From BNWE01 sp964369545 (GTDB lineage Bacteria > Pseudomonadota > Alphaproteobacteria > UBA3830): 64,000 bases of DNA. The position numbers and the translations under genes were made by a program. A model generated the notes under the pieces. It was not told the DNA's origin. It did not search any database and saw nothing but the letters and a program-made list of their open reading frames with translations. Where the stretch lies: the NCBI GenBank assembly GCA_964369545.1, contig CAYJFA010000002.1, forward strand, positions 124,001 to 188,000, in the 5' to 3' direction. Below are positions 26,678-35,106 of the stretch, one piece after another; positions within the stretch are counted from its first letter, which is position 1; every line of letters begins with the position of its first letter.

Positions 26678-27549
26678 TTATCATTATTTAAAAAAAATAC
26701 CACAGAATTTTTAGAAGTAACCATAACAAGAATTGTTGTAATGATTGGAATAATAAGAAAAATGATTATATATTTTAATACTGCCGTATCAATCCCTGAA
26801 GAAGATATAAAAATAATCCCCGAAACAGTGAGTATACTAAATAAAATGGATAATAATGAAGCTTTGCATCCTATAGAAAAGTAATATCTTTTAAATTGAT
26901 TCGCAATATATGAATTATTTGCTCCGATTAGTTGTAAAATTTTCACAATATTTTCATGGGAATTTAGAGTTTTTTTCGTTATAAAGATAACTGTTGCACA
27001 AACTGTTATAAATATCAAAACAGAAAGTAATATTGCGAAGAAAAACAATCCATTGCTTATTTTTACAATAGGGGCATACCAATTCGCATGATCATGAATT
27101 TTTACACCCTGTGATATTTTTGATAATTTTTCTGTTAATAATAATAGGTCTATCTTTTCGTTTTTTTGCGCTTCAACATCAAAAATTGTCGGAAACGGAA
27201 AATCATCAGGGATGGATGTGCTGCTTAACCATGGTTCTAATATTTTTAAAATTTCAGTTTCGCTCAGTATTTTAGCGCATTTTATTCCAGAAGTTGACTG
27301 TAAAATTTTTATTACTTCCTCTTTTTGTTTTTCTGTCAGAGTTTCTTCGGCACCGATAACATTGGCCTGGAATTCAATTGTCATATGGCCATTCAATGCA
27401 TTACTCCATTCTGATGTTAAGCTGTTTGTGAAAAAACAGCTCATTATAGCAATTGTTGCTGAATACATCAGGAATCCGATTATAAATGGTATGAATCTAT
27501 TAGATTTATCGCCACTGAAGTTAAAATCACTATTCACAGATAAATCCAT
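26665..27549 (-). CDS. ftsX: cell-division ABC transporter permease FtsX
   Basis: Partner of FtsE; the complex activates peptidoglycan hydrolases at the septum. The 294-residue protein has a first transmembrane helix near 25-45, a periplasmic domain (about 50-160) and three C-terminal helices (about 170-290). The segment ENIVKILQLIGANNSYIANQF near 198-218 is the coupling loop typical of FtsX. It starts three bases after ftsE ends. The NlpD-like protein at 38.2 kb is a possible downstream effector in the same pathway. Confidence 0.92.
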   Translation of the reverse strand: MDLSVNSDFNFSGDKSNRFIPFIIGFLMYSATIAIMSCFFTNSLTSEWSNALNGHMTIEFQANVIGAEETLTEKQKEEVIKILQSTSGIKCAKILSETEILKILEPWLSSTSIPDDFPFPTIFDVEAQKNEKIDLLLLTEKLSKISQGVKIHDHANWYAPIVKISNGLFFFAILLSVLIFITVCATVIFITKKTLNSHENIVKILQLIGANNSYIANQFKRYYFSIGCKASLLSILFSILTVSGIIFISSSGIDTAVLKYIIIFLIIPIITTILVMVTSKNSVVFFLNNDKWIG

Positions 27550-27551
27550 TA

Positions 27552-28256
27552 TTAAAAGCCTCCTTTATTAGTTTGAAAATGTTTTTGTATTGTAACTTGT
27601 CCATTTTCGAGATGCATTTCGCTGTAATGAAATTTTTCCGCGAGATGTTTACAATGGGTAGCAACTATAACGCATGTTCCCATTTTATGCATACCATAAA
27701 ATAAATTCATAAGTTTACTGGCAATTTGATCATCAACGTTTCCTGTGGGTTCATCTGCAAGTAATATTTCTGGGCGGATAATTACAGCGCGCGCAATTGC
27801 AACACGTTGTTTTTGTCCTCCGGACAGCGTATCCGGTAATGCATTAAAATGTCCACCAAGGCCTACCCAATCAAGAATTTCTTTCGCTTGCCGCTCTCTA
27901 TTTTCCGGAGTCACTCCTATAACTTTTAAGGGTAACGCCACATTTTCTAAAACAGTAAGATGATTTAGTAAATTAAAATCTTGGAAAACAACCCCTATCT
28001 TTTGTCTCAGTTTACATAAGTCATTCTGTGGAATTGAAGATATATCTTGTCCAAAAATTTTTAACGTTCCAGATGATGGTTTTATTCCAGAATATAATAA
28101 TCGCATCAAAGTAGTTTTTCCAGCTCCACTTGCGCCAGTTAAAAAATGAAAGGATTTCTTGTGGAATGATAATGAAATATTTTTTAAAATGGGAGCGCCG
28201 TCATCATATTGCAACATAACATTTTCAAACGAAACAATTGGGGCTTCTTTCGTCAT
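27552..28256 (-). CDS. ftsE: cell-division ATP-binding protein FtsE
   Basis: ABC ATPase of the FtsEX complex, 234 residues. Walker A GASGAGKTTLMR near 41, signature LSGGQKQRVAIARA near 142, and Walker B ILLADEPTGNVD near 164. FtsE proteins typically have this LADEPTGN sequence. First gene of the minus-strand division and envelope run. The 184 bases upstream, to the response-regulator gene, contain A+T-rich sequence and presumably its promoter, but I see no convincing hexamers. Confidence 0.94.
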   Translation of the reverse strand: MTKEAPIVSFENVMLQYDDGAPILKNISLSFHKKSFHFLTGASGAGKTTLMRLLYSGIKPSSGTLKIFGQDISSIPQNDLCKLRQKIGVVFQDFNLLNHLTVLENVALPLKVIGVTPENRERQAKEILDWVGLGGHFNALPDTLSGGQKQRVAIARAVIIRPEILLADEPTGNVDDQIASKLMNLFYGMHKMGTCVIVATHCKHLAEKFHYSEMHLENGQVTIQKHFQTNKGGF

Positions 28257-28440
28257 GTAAACTCCAAAATAATACTGATAAATTACCCATAATTAATATT
28301 TAAACTCATTTTCAATTTTAATGAAATATCTATTAAGATCAGAGCTTAGCATACTTAGAATAGAGTTTCGAGTTTTTAAAATTAATATTAAAACTCAAAT
28401 TATTAGATGATATATAAAAAATCTTACTATTTAATGTAGG

Positions 28441-29439
28441 CTAAATAAAACATGTTTTTTTAAAAAGATCAAAGGATTTTATTTCATTATTATCTAAGTC
28501 TGGCACTATAGAATCAGACAATGTAAAATAATAAGTTTGATATCCCTCGATATGCTCAACAGGATATAAATATCTTTCCCATTCTGATATTGGAGGAAGT
28601 AGACCTATTCTACTATGGGAAACAATCATATATTTGCGGCTCTGAAGTTTTTGCAAAACATTGGAATCTATTTCACCGGATTCAATGCCAGTATCGATGA
28701 TTCTACTTAGTTCATTTTCAGTTAATACGCTTAGTACTTTTGCCTGACCGTTTGCTTTTAGCAAAAGATAACTTCCAAAAATATCCAACATATAATATTC
28801 AACAAAATCATCCGACGAAAAAATCTTCGAGAAAAAACTGGAAAATATTGGATCATTTAAATGGGTGATTTCACCGATTGAGACATGTTTAGCTATATAA
28901 TCTGTATATACTCTGAAATATTGATAAATAGATTTATCTATGCTTTCCAAAATATCTGATTCGAAGTCGCCGCTACCTTTTCTTATAAATTGCTGAATAA
29001 ATCCATTATTAAAAGCCTCAATTACTTTTTTTTCTTCTGCAACTCCAGTAAGAAGAATCCTTTGTATACTCTTATCCAGAATATTAGAGCAAAAATCTAC
29101 ACCATTTATTTCCGGCATCATATAATCAGAGATAACGGTTGAAATTTTAGAAAACCTATCGAAACTATAAATTTCTCGATGTAACCCATTAACGTTCAAA
29201 AGTATAGATTTCCAATCAGAAGTACTTTCTTCTCCATCTCTTATAAGATTAGAGTAATCCAATTTATTATATTTACTAATATCATTAATATAATCCAGTG
29301 CTTTTAATGGATTGGTGAATGTTTTGAAAATTACATTGGTTTGTTTAAACAGAGATTCTTTTAAACTATCGACAAAAGAAGAACTATCATCTACTATAAC
29401 GATGGTCGTAGGAAAAAAACAGCTAAGTGCATTGTGCAT
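28441..29439 (-). CDS. orphan response regulator with an enlarged receiver domain
   Basis: A 332-residue protein whose N-terminal part is a two-component receiver domain: acidic pair D17-D18 in IVIVDDSS, phosphoacceptor D105 in VISDYMMPEINGVDF, switch T131 in ILLTG and K154 in IRKG. The gap from the acidic pair to the phospho-aspartate is about 88 residues, against about 44 in ordinary receivers, so some 40 residues are inserted (roughly 50-95). The C-terminal half (170-332) has no DNA-binding or enzymatic motif that I recognise. No histidine kinase is adjacent. All phosphotransfer residues are kept, so the domain is probably active. Confidence 0.75.
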   Translation of the reverse strand: MHNALSCFFPTTIVIVDDSSSFVDSLKESLFKQTNVIFKTFTNPLKALDYINDISKYNKLDYSNLIRDGEESTSDWKSILLNVNGLHREIYSFDRFSKISTVISDYMMPEINGVDFCSNILDKSIQRILLTGVAEEKKVIEAFNNGFIQQFIRKGSGDFESDILESIDKSIYQYFRVYTDYIAKHVSIGEITHLNDPIFSSFFSKIFSSDDFVEYYMLDIFGSYLLLKANGQAKVLSVLTENELSRIIDTGIESGEIDSNVLQKLQSRKYMIVSHSRIGLLPPISEWERYLYPVEHIEGYQTYYFTLSDSIVPDLDNNEIKSFDLFKKTCFI

Positions 29440-29744
29440 TTATAACACCACATTCTATCAAGTAAACTTATCACAAAGTAAGCTATGATTTGTAACATAT
29501 ATATCATCTAAATACAAGCGAGGTAAAAATATTAACTTGTATCAATATCATAATATTACTATGTTTTTTATTATTGTGTAAGTATCTAACTAATTGTATT
29601 ATATAAATAATTTAAAGTTAGTAATGTTTATTATTTTTAATATGGCGTACATTTTAATATAATTTTTATTATTTGTCGTTGGTTTTTAGATTAACGGTTA
29701 ACTTTGTATTATAAGAAATTATTGGTTTTGTTTTTGGAAATAAA
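29440..29744. other. 305-base intergenic region with a palindrome before iscS
   Basis: The gap between the divergent response regulator and iscS is extremely A+T-rich and shows no coding sequence. Near its right end TTAAC-G-GTTAA (29691-29701) is a perfect 11-base palindrome, directly upstream of TATTATAAG at 29707-29715, a plausible -10 region for the isc operon. Since no iscR gene is present, this could be the site of another regulator. Nothing else supportable was seen. Confidence 0.35.
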
Positions 29745-30908
29745 ATGTCAAATAAGTTGATTTATATGGATTATCAAGCGACCACTCCTTGTGATCCTCA
29801 GGTATTAGAAACAATGCTACCTTATTTTTGTGAGTATTTTGGGAATCCGCATTCTATTTTTCATGTTCAAGGAAAAATTGCCAGCGATGCAGTAGAAAAG
29901 GCTAGGAATCAAATTGCAGAATTAATACATGCATCAGATAGTCGAGAAATTATTTTTACATCTGGCGCCACTGAGTCTAATAATATCGCAATTCAAGGGG
30001 CGGCGAAGTTTTATCACGAAAAAGGCAACAGAATAATTACAAGTTCTATAGAACATAAGTGCGTAATGGAAACCTTTACATCATTGAAACGAGAGGGTTT
30101 TGATGTTGTTTTTATTCCTGTTTTAAAAAATGGAATCATAGATATTGACGCCTTAAAAAATGCTATAAATGAGAGAACAACGCTTGTTTCTATTATGTCT
30201 GTAAATAACGAAATCGGAGTCTGTCAGCCGATTGATGAAATCAGTAATATTTGTCGGGAGCGGGGTGTGTTATTTCATACAGATGCCGCTCAAGCTATTG
30301 GTAAAATCGAAGTTGATGCGTCAAGAGTAGATTTGATGAGCATATCTGGGCATAAAATTTATGGACCAAAAGGTATCGGTGCTCTATATGTAAGAATGAA
30401 GCCACGCGTAAGGTTGACGCCATTGTTTTTTGGCGGAGGTCAGGAGCGTGGAATGCGTTCAGGGACATTGCCTACTGCATTGTGTGTAGGTATGGGTGCT
30501 GCTTGTGAAATTGCGAAAAAAACAATGATAGACGAGGGAAAAAAGCTGAAAGAATTCAAAAATTATTTTCTTGAAAAGATCTTTGATAATTTACGAAAGG
30601 TCTATCTTAATGGAGACCTTAAAAACAGTATACCAGGATGTATAAATCTCAGTTTTGAAGGCGTAGAAGGTGAGGGGATAATGCTTGGCATGCCAGAGAT
30701 CTGTATATCTTCAGGATCGGCTTGTACTTCCGAATCGCTAGAGTCGTCGCATGTATTAAATGCTTTGAATATTAGGGAAGATCTCGCTCATTCATCATTG
30801 CGAATAGGATTTGGTAGATTTACAACTATTGATGAAGTAGAATATGTATCGTCAAAAATTATAGATGTGGTAAATAGACTTAGATCAATGAGTCCTTTAT
30901 GGGAATAA
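29745..30908 (+). CDS. iscS: cysteine desulfurase IscS
   Basis: PLP enzyme that takes sulfur from cysteine for Fe-S cluster assembly and tRNA thiolation. The 387-residue protein begins IYMDYQATTPCDPQVLE, has the PLP lysine in SISGHKIYGPKGIGALY near 200, and the mobile persulfide loop SSGSACTSESLESSHVL near 320, with a full-length group I loop. First gene of iscS-iscU-iscA-hscB-hscA-fdx; the iscR regulator that usually precedes iscS is absent. Confidence 0.97.
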   Translation: MSNKLIYMDYQATTPCDPQVLETMLPYFCEYFGNPHSIFHVQGKIASDAVEKARNQIAELIHASDSREIIFTSGATESNNIAIQGAAKFYHEKGNRIITSSIEHKCVMETFTSLKREGFDVVFIPVLKNGIIDIDALKNAINERTTLVSIMSVNNEIGVCQPIDEISNICRERGVLFHTDAAQAIGKIEVDASRVDLMSISGHKIYGPKGIGALYVRMKPRVRLTPLFFGGGQERGMRSGTLPTALCVGMGAACEIAKKTMIDEGKKLKEFKNYFLEKIFDNLRKVYLNGDLKNSIPGCINLSFEGVEGEGIMLGMPEICISSGSACTSESLESSHVLNALNIREDLAHSSLRIGFGRFTTIDEVEYVSSKIIDVVNRLRSMSPLWE

Positions 30909-30911
30909 AAA

Positions 30912-31292
30912 ATGCAGTATTCAAAAAAAGTAATGGATCTTTATGAAAATCCAAAAAATGTAGGCAGTTTTGATGAAAGTAGTGAAAATGTTGGCACTTC
31001 TGTTGTTGGCGCTCCCAGCTGTGGAGATGTTATTAAATTACAAATAAAAGTTGATGAAAATGGCAATATCAAAGACGCTAAATTCAAAGCTTTTGGCTGT
31101 GGAGCCGCCATTGCTTCAAGTGCTTTGATAACAGATTGGATACAGGGAAAAAGCTTGGAAGAAGCAAAAACAATTAAAAATGAAGAGGTAGCCGAGTATT
31201 TATCACTTCCTCCAGTGAAGGCTCATTGTTCTGTATTGGCTGAAGAAGCAGTCAACAAAGCAATAGAAAATTATCTTTCTAAAAAGCAATAA
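30912..31292 (+). CDS. iscU: Fe-S cluster scaffold IscU
   Basis: Scaffold on which [2Fe-2S] clusters are built from IscS sulfur. The 126-residue protein keeps the three ligand cysteines (GAPSCGD near 36, FGCGAAIASS near 62, KAHCSVLAEEA near 105) and the HscA recognition motif LPPVK just before the third. It starts three bases after iscS. Confidence 0.98.
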   Translation: MQYSKKVMDLYENPKNVGSFDESSENVGTSVVGAPSCGDVIKLQIKVDENGNIKDAKFKAFGCGAAIASSALITDWIQGKSLEEAKTIKNEEVAEYLSLPPVKAHCSVLAEEAVNKAIENYLSKKQ

Positions 31293-31315
31293 AATGTATT
31301 TAAAAAGGTGTAACA

Positions 31316-31681
31316 ATGGAAAATTTTATCAACATTACCGAAGCTGCCTTAAGTTTTATTCGTGAATCAATAGTTGACAATGGATGTTTAGGTATTCGTA
31401 TTGATATACGGTCAGGTGGTTGTAGAGGAATGACGTACAGCATTGACTTTGTTAAAGAAGCTAATCAGGCAGATTTATTGGTGAAATACGAAGGCGTTAA
31501 TATTTATGTTGCATCAAAAGCGGCTGTTTTCGTCCAGAATATGACTATGGATTATGTTAAAAATCCAATGGGTGGAAATATAGTTTTTGAAAATCCAAAT
31601 GCAAAATTAAAATGCAGCTGCGGAAAATCGTTTTGTATTGATGATTCTGGGGAATCATGTGACGCTGGATGCTGTTCATAA
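31316..31681 (+). CDS. iscA: A-type Fe-S carrier IscA
   Basis: HesB/IscA family protein of 121 residues that carries Fe-S clusters to apo-targets. Ligand cysteines are in RSGGCRGMTY near 35 and in KCSCGKSF near 100. The C-terminus is extended beyond the usual CGxSF end by about 14 residues with three or four extra cysteines (CIDDSGESCDAGCCS). AAAAGGTG gives a good ribosome binding site. It lies between iscU and hscB in the operon. Confidence 0.95.
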   Translation: MENFINITEAALSFIRESIVDNGCLGIRIDIRSGGCRGMTYSIDFVKEANQADLLVKYEGVNIYVASKAAVFVQNMTMDYVKNPMGGNIVFENPNAKLKCSCGKSFCIDDSGESCDAGCCS

Positions 31682-31683
31682 AA

Positions 31684-32151
31684 ATGAAAAATTTTTTTGA
31701 TATTTTTGGTTTTCCCGTTTCATATCGCTTAAATGAATCGGAATTAACAGATAAATATTTTGAAAAACAGAGATTATTACACCTTGAAAAAAATAATAAA
31801 TACTGCGCTTGTGAAAATAATATCGCTCTTTTAAATGAAGCATATAAAACATTGATGCATCCTGTTGATAGAGCAGAACATATAATCAAACTTCAGGGAT
31901 TACGAATTGAAAAAATTTCTTCCGAGCTTGCTGTTGAAATGCTTGAAATTCATGAAAAATACCTCTTGCTATCATCTGAAGATGCAAAAAAAGAGTATCA
32001 TATATTTTTAAATCAGCGTATATCTGCAATAATAGACTTGTTATATGAGACAAATGAGTATAGTAATGAATTTTATTATTATACTTGTTTGCTGCGGTTT
32101 ATTTATTCGTTTTTAGAAAAAATTAGTACTAATGTTTACAGTAGGAATTGA
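31684..32151 (+). CDS. hscB: Hsc20/HscB-like co-chaperone lacking the HPD motif
   Basis: J-type co-chaperone that brings IscU to HscA. The 155-residue protein aligns with HscB over its whole length: FDIFGFPVSY at the start, then NIALLNEAYKTLMHPVDRAEHII near 48-70 and a C-terminal helical bundle. At the J-domain loop, where the HPD tripeptide is expected, it has H33-L34-E35. HPD is needed in known J-proteins to stimulate the Hsp70 ATPase. I chose the ATG at 31684, which starts exactly as the family does; an in-frame ATG at 31669 overlaps iscA. The 3' end overlaps hscA by 20 bases. Confidence 0.88.
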   Translation: MKNFFDIFGFPVSYRLNESELTDKYFEKQRLLHLEKNNKYCACENNIALLNEAYKTLMHPVDRAEHIIKLQGLRIEKISSELAVEMLEIHEKYLLLSSEDAKKEYHIFLNQRISAIIDLLYETNEYSNEFYYYTCLLRFIYSFLEKISTNVYSRN

Positions 32152-33841
32152 TTTGGGAACAACGGCTTCTGTTATAGCCTTTGTTCAACAAGGTAAGCCT
32201 CGTTCCATTTTAGTGGATAGCGGAAAAAAAACGACTCCATCAGTGGTAAATTACGGAGAAAACAATCCAATTGTAGGAAGAGAAGCAATATTCAAAGTTG
32301 ATTCCGGCAATACTGTATTTTCTGTGAAACGTTTTATGGGAAGCAATGAAAAGTTTTGTACAAGAACTCCGGAAGAAATTTCTGCAGACATACTGACTTT
32401 TCTAAAAAAATCCGCCGAATATCAATTAAGAAATACAATCGATGCAGCAGTGATTACTGTACCAGCGCATTTTTCTGAAATTCAAAGAATAGCTACAAAA
32501 AGAGCGGCATCAATTGCGGGAATTAAGGTTTTGCAATTGATAAATGAGCCGACCGCGGCTGCATTCGCTTTTGGACTGGACAAGCAAATTGATGGTATTT
32601 ATGCGGTATATGATCTTGGCGGAGGAACTTTTGATTTTTCTATTTTGAGATTAAAAAATGGAGTTTTTCAAGTTTTAGCTACAGGTGGGGATAATTATCT
32701 TGGGGGCGACGATCTAGATAACGCAATTGCAGCATACAACTTCAAACGCTATGGTTTAGATATTTCCGAAATGACCGATAGCGAAAAAATGCTGGGAAAG
32801 TTAATTGCAAAATCTATGAAAGAAAAATTGGAAACCAATAAAGAAGTTTATAAAAATTATATATATAAAAATAAAAGCTATGAATTCTACCTTTCTAAAG
32901 ATGTAATGGAACAAATTTCTGTAGCATATTTAAATAAAACATTCGAAATTGCAGATCAAGTGCTTACCGATTCCAGAATAGATCGTGCGTACTTAGACGG
33001 TATAGTTCTAGTCGGTGGAATGACAAAAATGCAACTTATTAAAGAAGCTGTAAAAAAACATTTTAATGTAAATATATTTACTGATTTGAATCCTGAAGAA
33101 GTTGTCGCGTTTGGAGCAGCAATTCAAGCAGAAGCAATAGCAAAAAAAGAAAGTGCCATGCTACTGATCGACGTTACTCCCTTAACTTTAGGAATTGAAA
33201 CAATTGGAGGAGGAGTTGATAAAATAATTCATAGAAATACTCCGATTCCTATAATGCAAAAGAGAGAGTATACAACTTATCAGAATAATCAAACGGGAAT
33301 AAAATTCCATATTGTTCAAGGAGAGCGTTCATTGGCGAAAGATTGTAAATCTATTGCTGAATTTGAACTTACTGGAATACCAAAAATGCCGAGTGGAACC
33401 CCTAGAATTACCGTAGAATTTTCTATTGATATGAATGGATTATTGAGTATTAAAGCTTATGAAAAAAACACAGGAATAACCCAGCTGATTACAGTCGAGC
33501 CATCATCAGGATTGACAGAAGAAGAAATGACCGTAATCTTAGAAAATGCAGCAACAAACAAAGAACAAGATTCCATTGAAGCTTCATATATAACTATAAA
33601 AGTGGAATCAGAGCGTCAAATCAAATTTTGGAGATCAATTTTGGAAGATATTCCTCGCAATGAAAGAAAATATATAAAAAAAGAAATTACAAAATTAGAG
33701 AATTCGCTTGCTGCAAAATCCTATCAAGATGTATTAGAACACAAAAAAAATATTGAAAATCTTATGGGAAAATTTTTAGATGAAATTATAAGCAGTAGGT
33801 TAAGTAAAAAACCTATGAACATTTCACAATTTAAGGAATAA
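32132..33841 (+). CDS. hscA: Hsp70-type chaperone HscA
   Basis: Specialised Hsp70 that binds the LPPVK motif of IscU and drives cluster transfer. The 569-residue protein begins FTVGIDLGTTASVIA, has NEPTAAAFAFGLD near 140 and YDLGGGTFDFSIL near 165, then VLVGGMTKMQLI near 290 and the substrate-binding domain from about 350. It is shorter than E. coli HscA (616 residues), mainly in the C-terminal lid. It starts inside the end of hscB. Confidence 0.96.
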   Translation: MFTVGIDLGTTASVIAFVQQGKPRSILVDSGKKTTPSVVNYGENNPIVGREAIFKVDSGNTVFSVKRFMGSNEKFCTRTPEEISADILTFLKKSAEYQLRNTIDAAVITVPAHFSEIQRIATKRAASIAGIKVLQLINEPTAAAFAFGLDKQIDGIYAVYDLGGGTFDFSILRLKNGVFQVLATGGDNYLGGDDLDNAIAAYNFKRYGLDISEMTDSEKMLGKLIAKSMKEKLETNKEVYKNYIYKNKSYEFYLSKDVMEQISVAYLNKTFEIADQVLTDSRIDRAYLDGIVLVGGMTKMQLIKEAVKKHFNVNIFTDLNPEEVVAFGAAIQAEAIAKKESAMLLIDVTPLTLGIETIGGGVDKIIHRNTPIPIMQKREYTTYQNNQTGIKFHIVQGERSLAKDCKSIAEFELTGIPKMPSGTPRITVEFSIDMNGLLSIKAYEKNTGITQLITVEPSSGLTEEEMTVILENAATNKEQDSIEASYITIKVESERQIKFWRSILEDIPRNERKYIKKEITKLENSLAAKSYQDVLEHKKNIENLMGKFLDEIISSRLSKKPMNISQFKE

Positions 33842-33846
33842 AGCTT

Positions 33847-34149
33847 ATGTATATTGTTTTTATTTTGGAAGATCTAGTAGAAAAAATTGTGAGTTTTTCA
33901 GAAAATCAAACAATTTTACAGGTTGCTGAAGAAAATAATATTCCGTTATTTGGAAATTGTGAAGGGTTTTGCATATGTGGTTCCTGCCATGTAATTATTG
34001 AAAATTTAAATGATAAACTTCCCACCATTTCTGATAAAGAAAATGATGCCTTGGATAGCGCGCATGGCGTTACAATGAAATCCCGTCTCGCATGTCAGAT
34101 AGTTCTTAACAAGTCTCTTAATGGATTACGAGTGAGATTAGTAAATTGA
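33847..34149 (+). CDS. fdx: [2Fe-2S] ferredoxin of the Isc system
   Basis: Electron donor for cluster assembly, adrenodoxin type, 100 residues. Ligands are in GNCEGFCICGSCHV (C-x5-C-x2-C, near 38-47) and the fourth cysteine is in SRLACQIVL near 84. An additional cysteine lies between the first and second ligands. Last gene of the isc operon, five bases after hscA. No clear terminator follows before the convergent methyltransferase gene. Confidence 0.95.
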   Translation: MYIVFILEDLVEKIVSFSENQTILQVAEENNIPLFGNCEGFCICGSCHVIIENLNDKLPTISDKENDALDSAHGVTMKSRLACQIVLNKSLNGLRVRLVN

Positions 34150-34184
34150 AATCTCTACTTAATTTTTATTGTTGTAATGAGAAT

Positions 34185-35099
34185 TTAATCAGTTTTTTCT
34201 GCGATGATTCCCACAAAATCGCTAGGATTGTCGTAACTTTCTCCTTCAAAAACCTTCCATTCAAGATTCTCTTCTTCAACCATCTTTAGTGAACATGAGA
34301 ACACTATTTTCATTCCGTGTCTTTTAAAAAGATTCTCTAAATCGGTTTTGCTGAATAGAACCATTTCGTCGGGACCCTTATTGGAATATATGACTTTTTC
34401 TGATTCTTCAAGCTTACTCATTACGTCAGGAAAATGTCCTGGAAAATTCTTCCCTTCTTTTGTTTTTTGTGCATATTGTTTTTTATAAGAAGCATTATTT
34501 CCAAGCTTTGAATAAATTGATGTTGTGGTTATGTAAATTCTGCCTTTTGCGACAAGAAAAGACTTCGATAATTCGATGAAACGCTCTATTTCGTCCGGAG
34601 TAAAGAAATGCATCACTTTATCGGCGAAAATAGCATTATACTTGCCCTGCAATCTCGACATAATGTCAGGAGCTTTTCCAACTAATAATTTAAGTTTTGA
34701 TAATTTATCTTTTCCAACTGTCTCTCTTGCTCTTTTTACAAGAATTTTGAGGTGATCTTCAGAAATATCGCTTGCTGTATATTCCGATATTCCTTTTTCA
34801 ATAGCTTTTATTGGAATATCTCTGAAACCGCAGCCAATATCGACAACTCGTTTACCAGGAAAACACTCTTCATTTAAAAACAGCTTTCCTATTGGGGTTA
34901 TTCGGAAGAATACATATCCTGCACCATTTAATGTGGGACTCTCTCCGAATTGATTTTTTTCAGGGATTTTTACAGCACCAACAGATATATCTGTTGCCGA
35001 AAAGATTTCACTATTCATCTTATTTCTAGCGTCATTTTGATTACTACAAGAAATCAAGTAGATGAAACTTACAAAAAACGGTAGCGTATATATTTTCAT
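34185..35099 (-). CDS. putative lipoprotein with a class I SAM-methyltransferase domain
   Basis: A 304-residue protein. Its N-terminus MKIYTLPFFVSFIYLISC is a convincing lipoprotein signal peptide, with C18 in the lipobox YLISC. The body is a class I methyltransferase: motif I VVDIGCGFRDIPIKA near 85-99, YTASDIS near 107 as the acidic end of strand 2, and FADKVMHFF near 155 as motif IV/post-I region. No substrate is evident. Such enzymes normally work in the cytosol where SAM is made, so an exported form is unusual. It is followed on the same strand by no close gene, and lies seven bases downstream of a second, membrane-anchored methyltransferase gene. Confidence 0.75.
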   Translation of the reverse strand: MKIYTLPFFVSFIYLISCSNQNDARNKMNSEIFSATDISVGAVKIPEKNQFGESPTLNGAGYVFFRITPIGKLFLNEECFPGKRVVDIGCGFRDIPIKAIEKGISEYTASDISEDHLKILVKRARETVGKDKLSKLKLLVGKAPDIMSRLQGKYNAIFADKVMHFFTPDEIERFIELSKSFLVAKGRIYITTTSIYSKLGNNASYKKQYAQKTKEGKNFPGHFPDVMSKLEESEKVIYSNKGPDEMVLFSKTDLENLFKRHGMKIVFSCSLKMVEEENLEWKVFEGESYDNPSDFVGIIAEKTD

Positions 35100-35106
35100 T
35101 TTTTAT

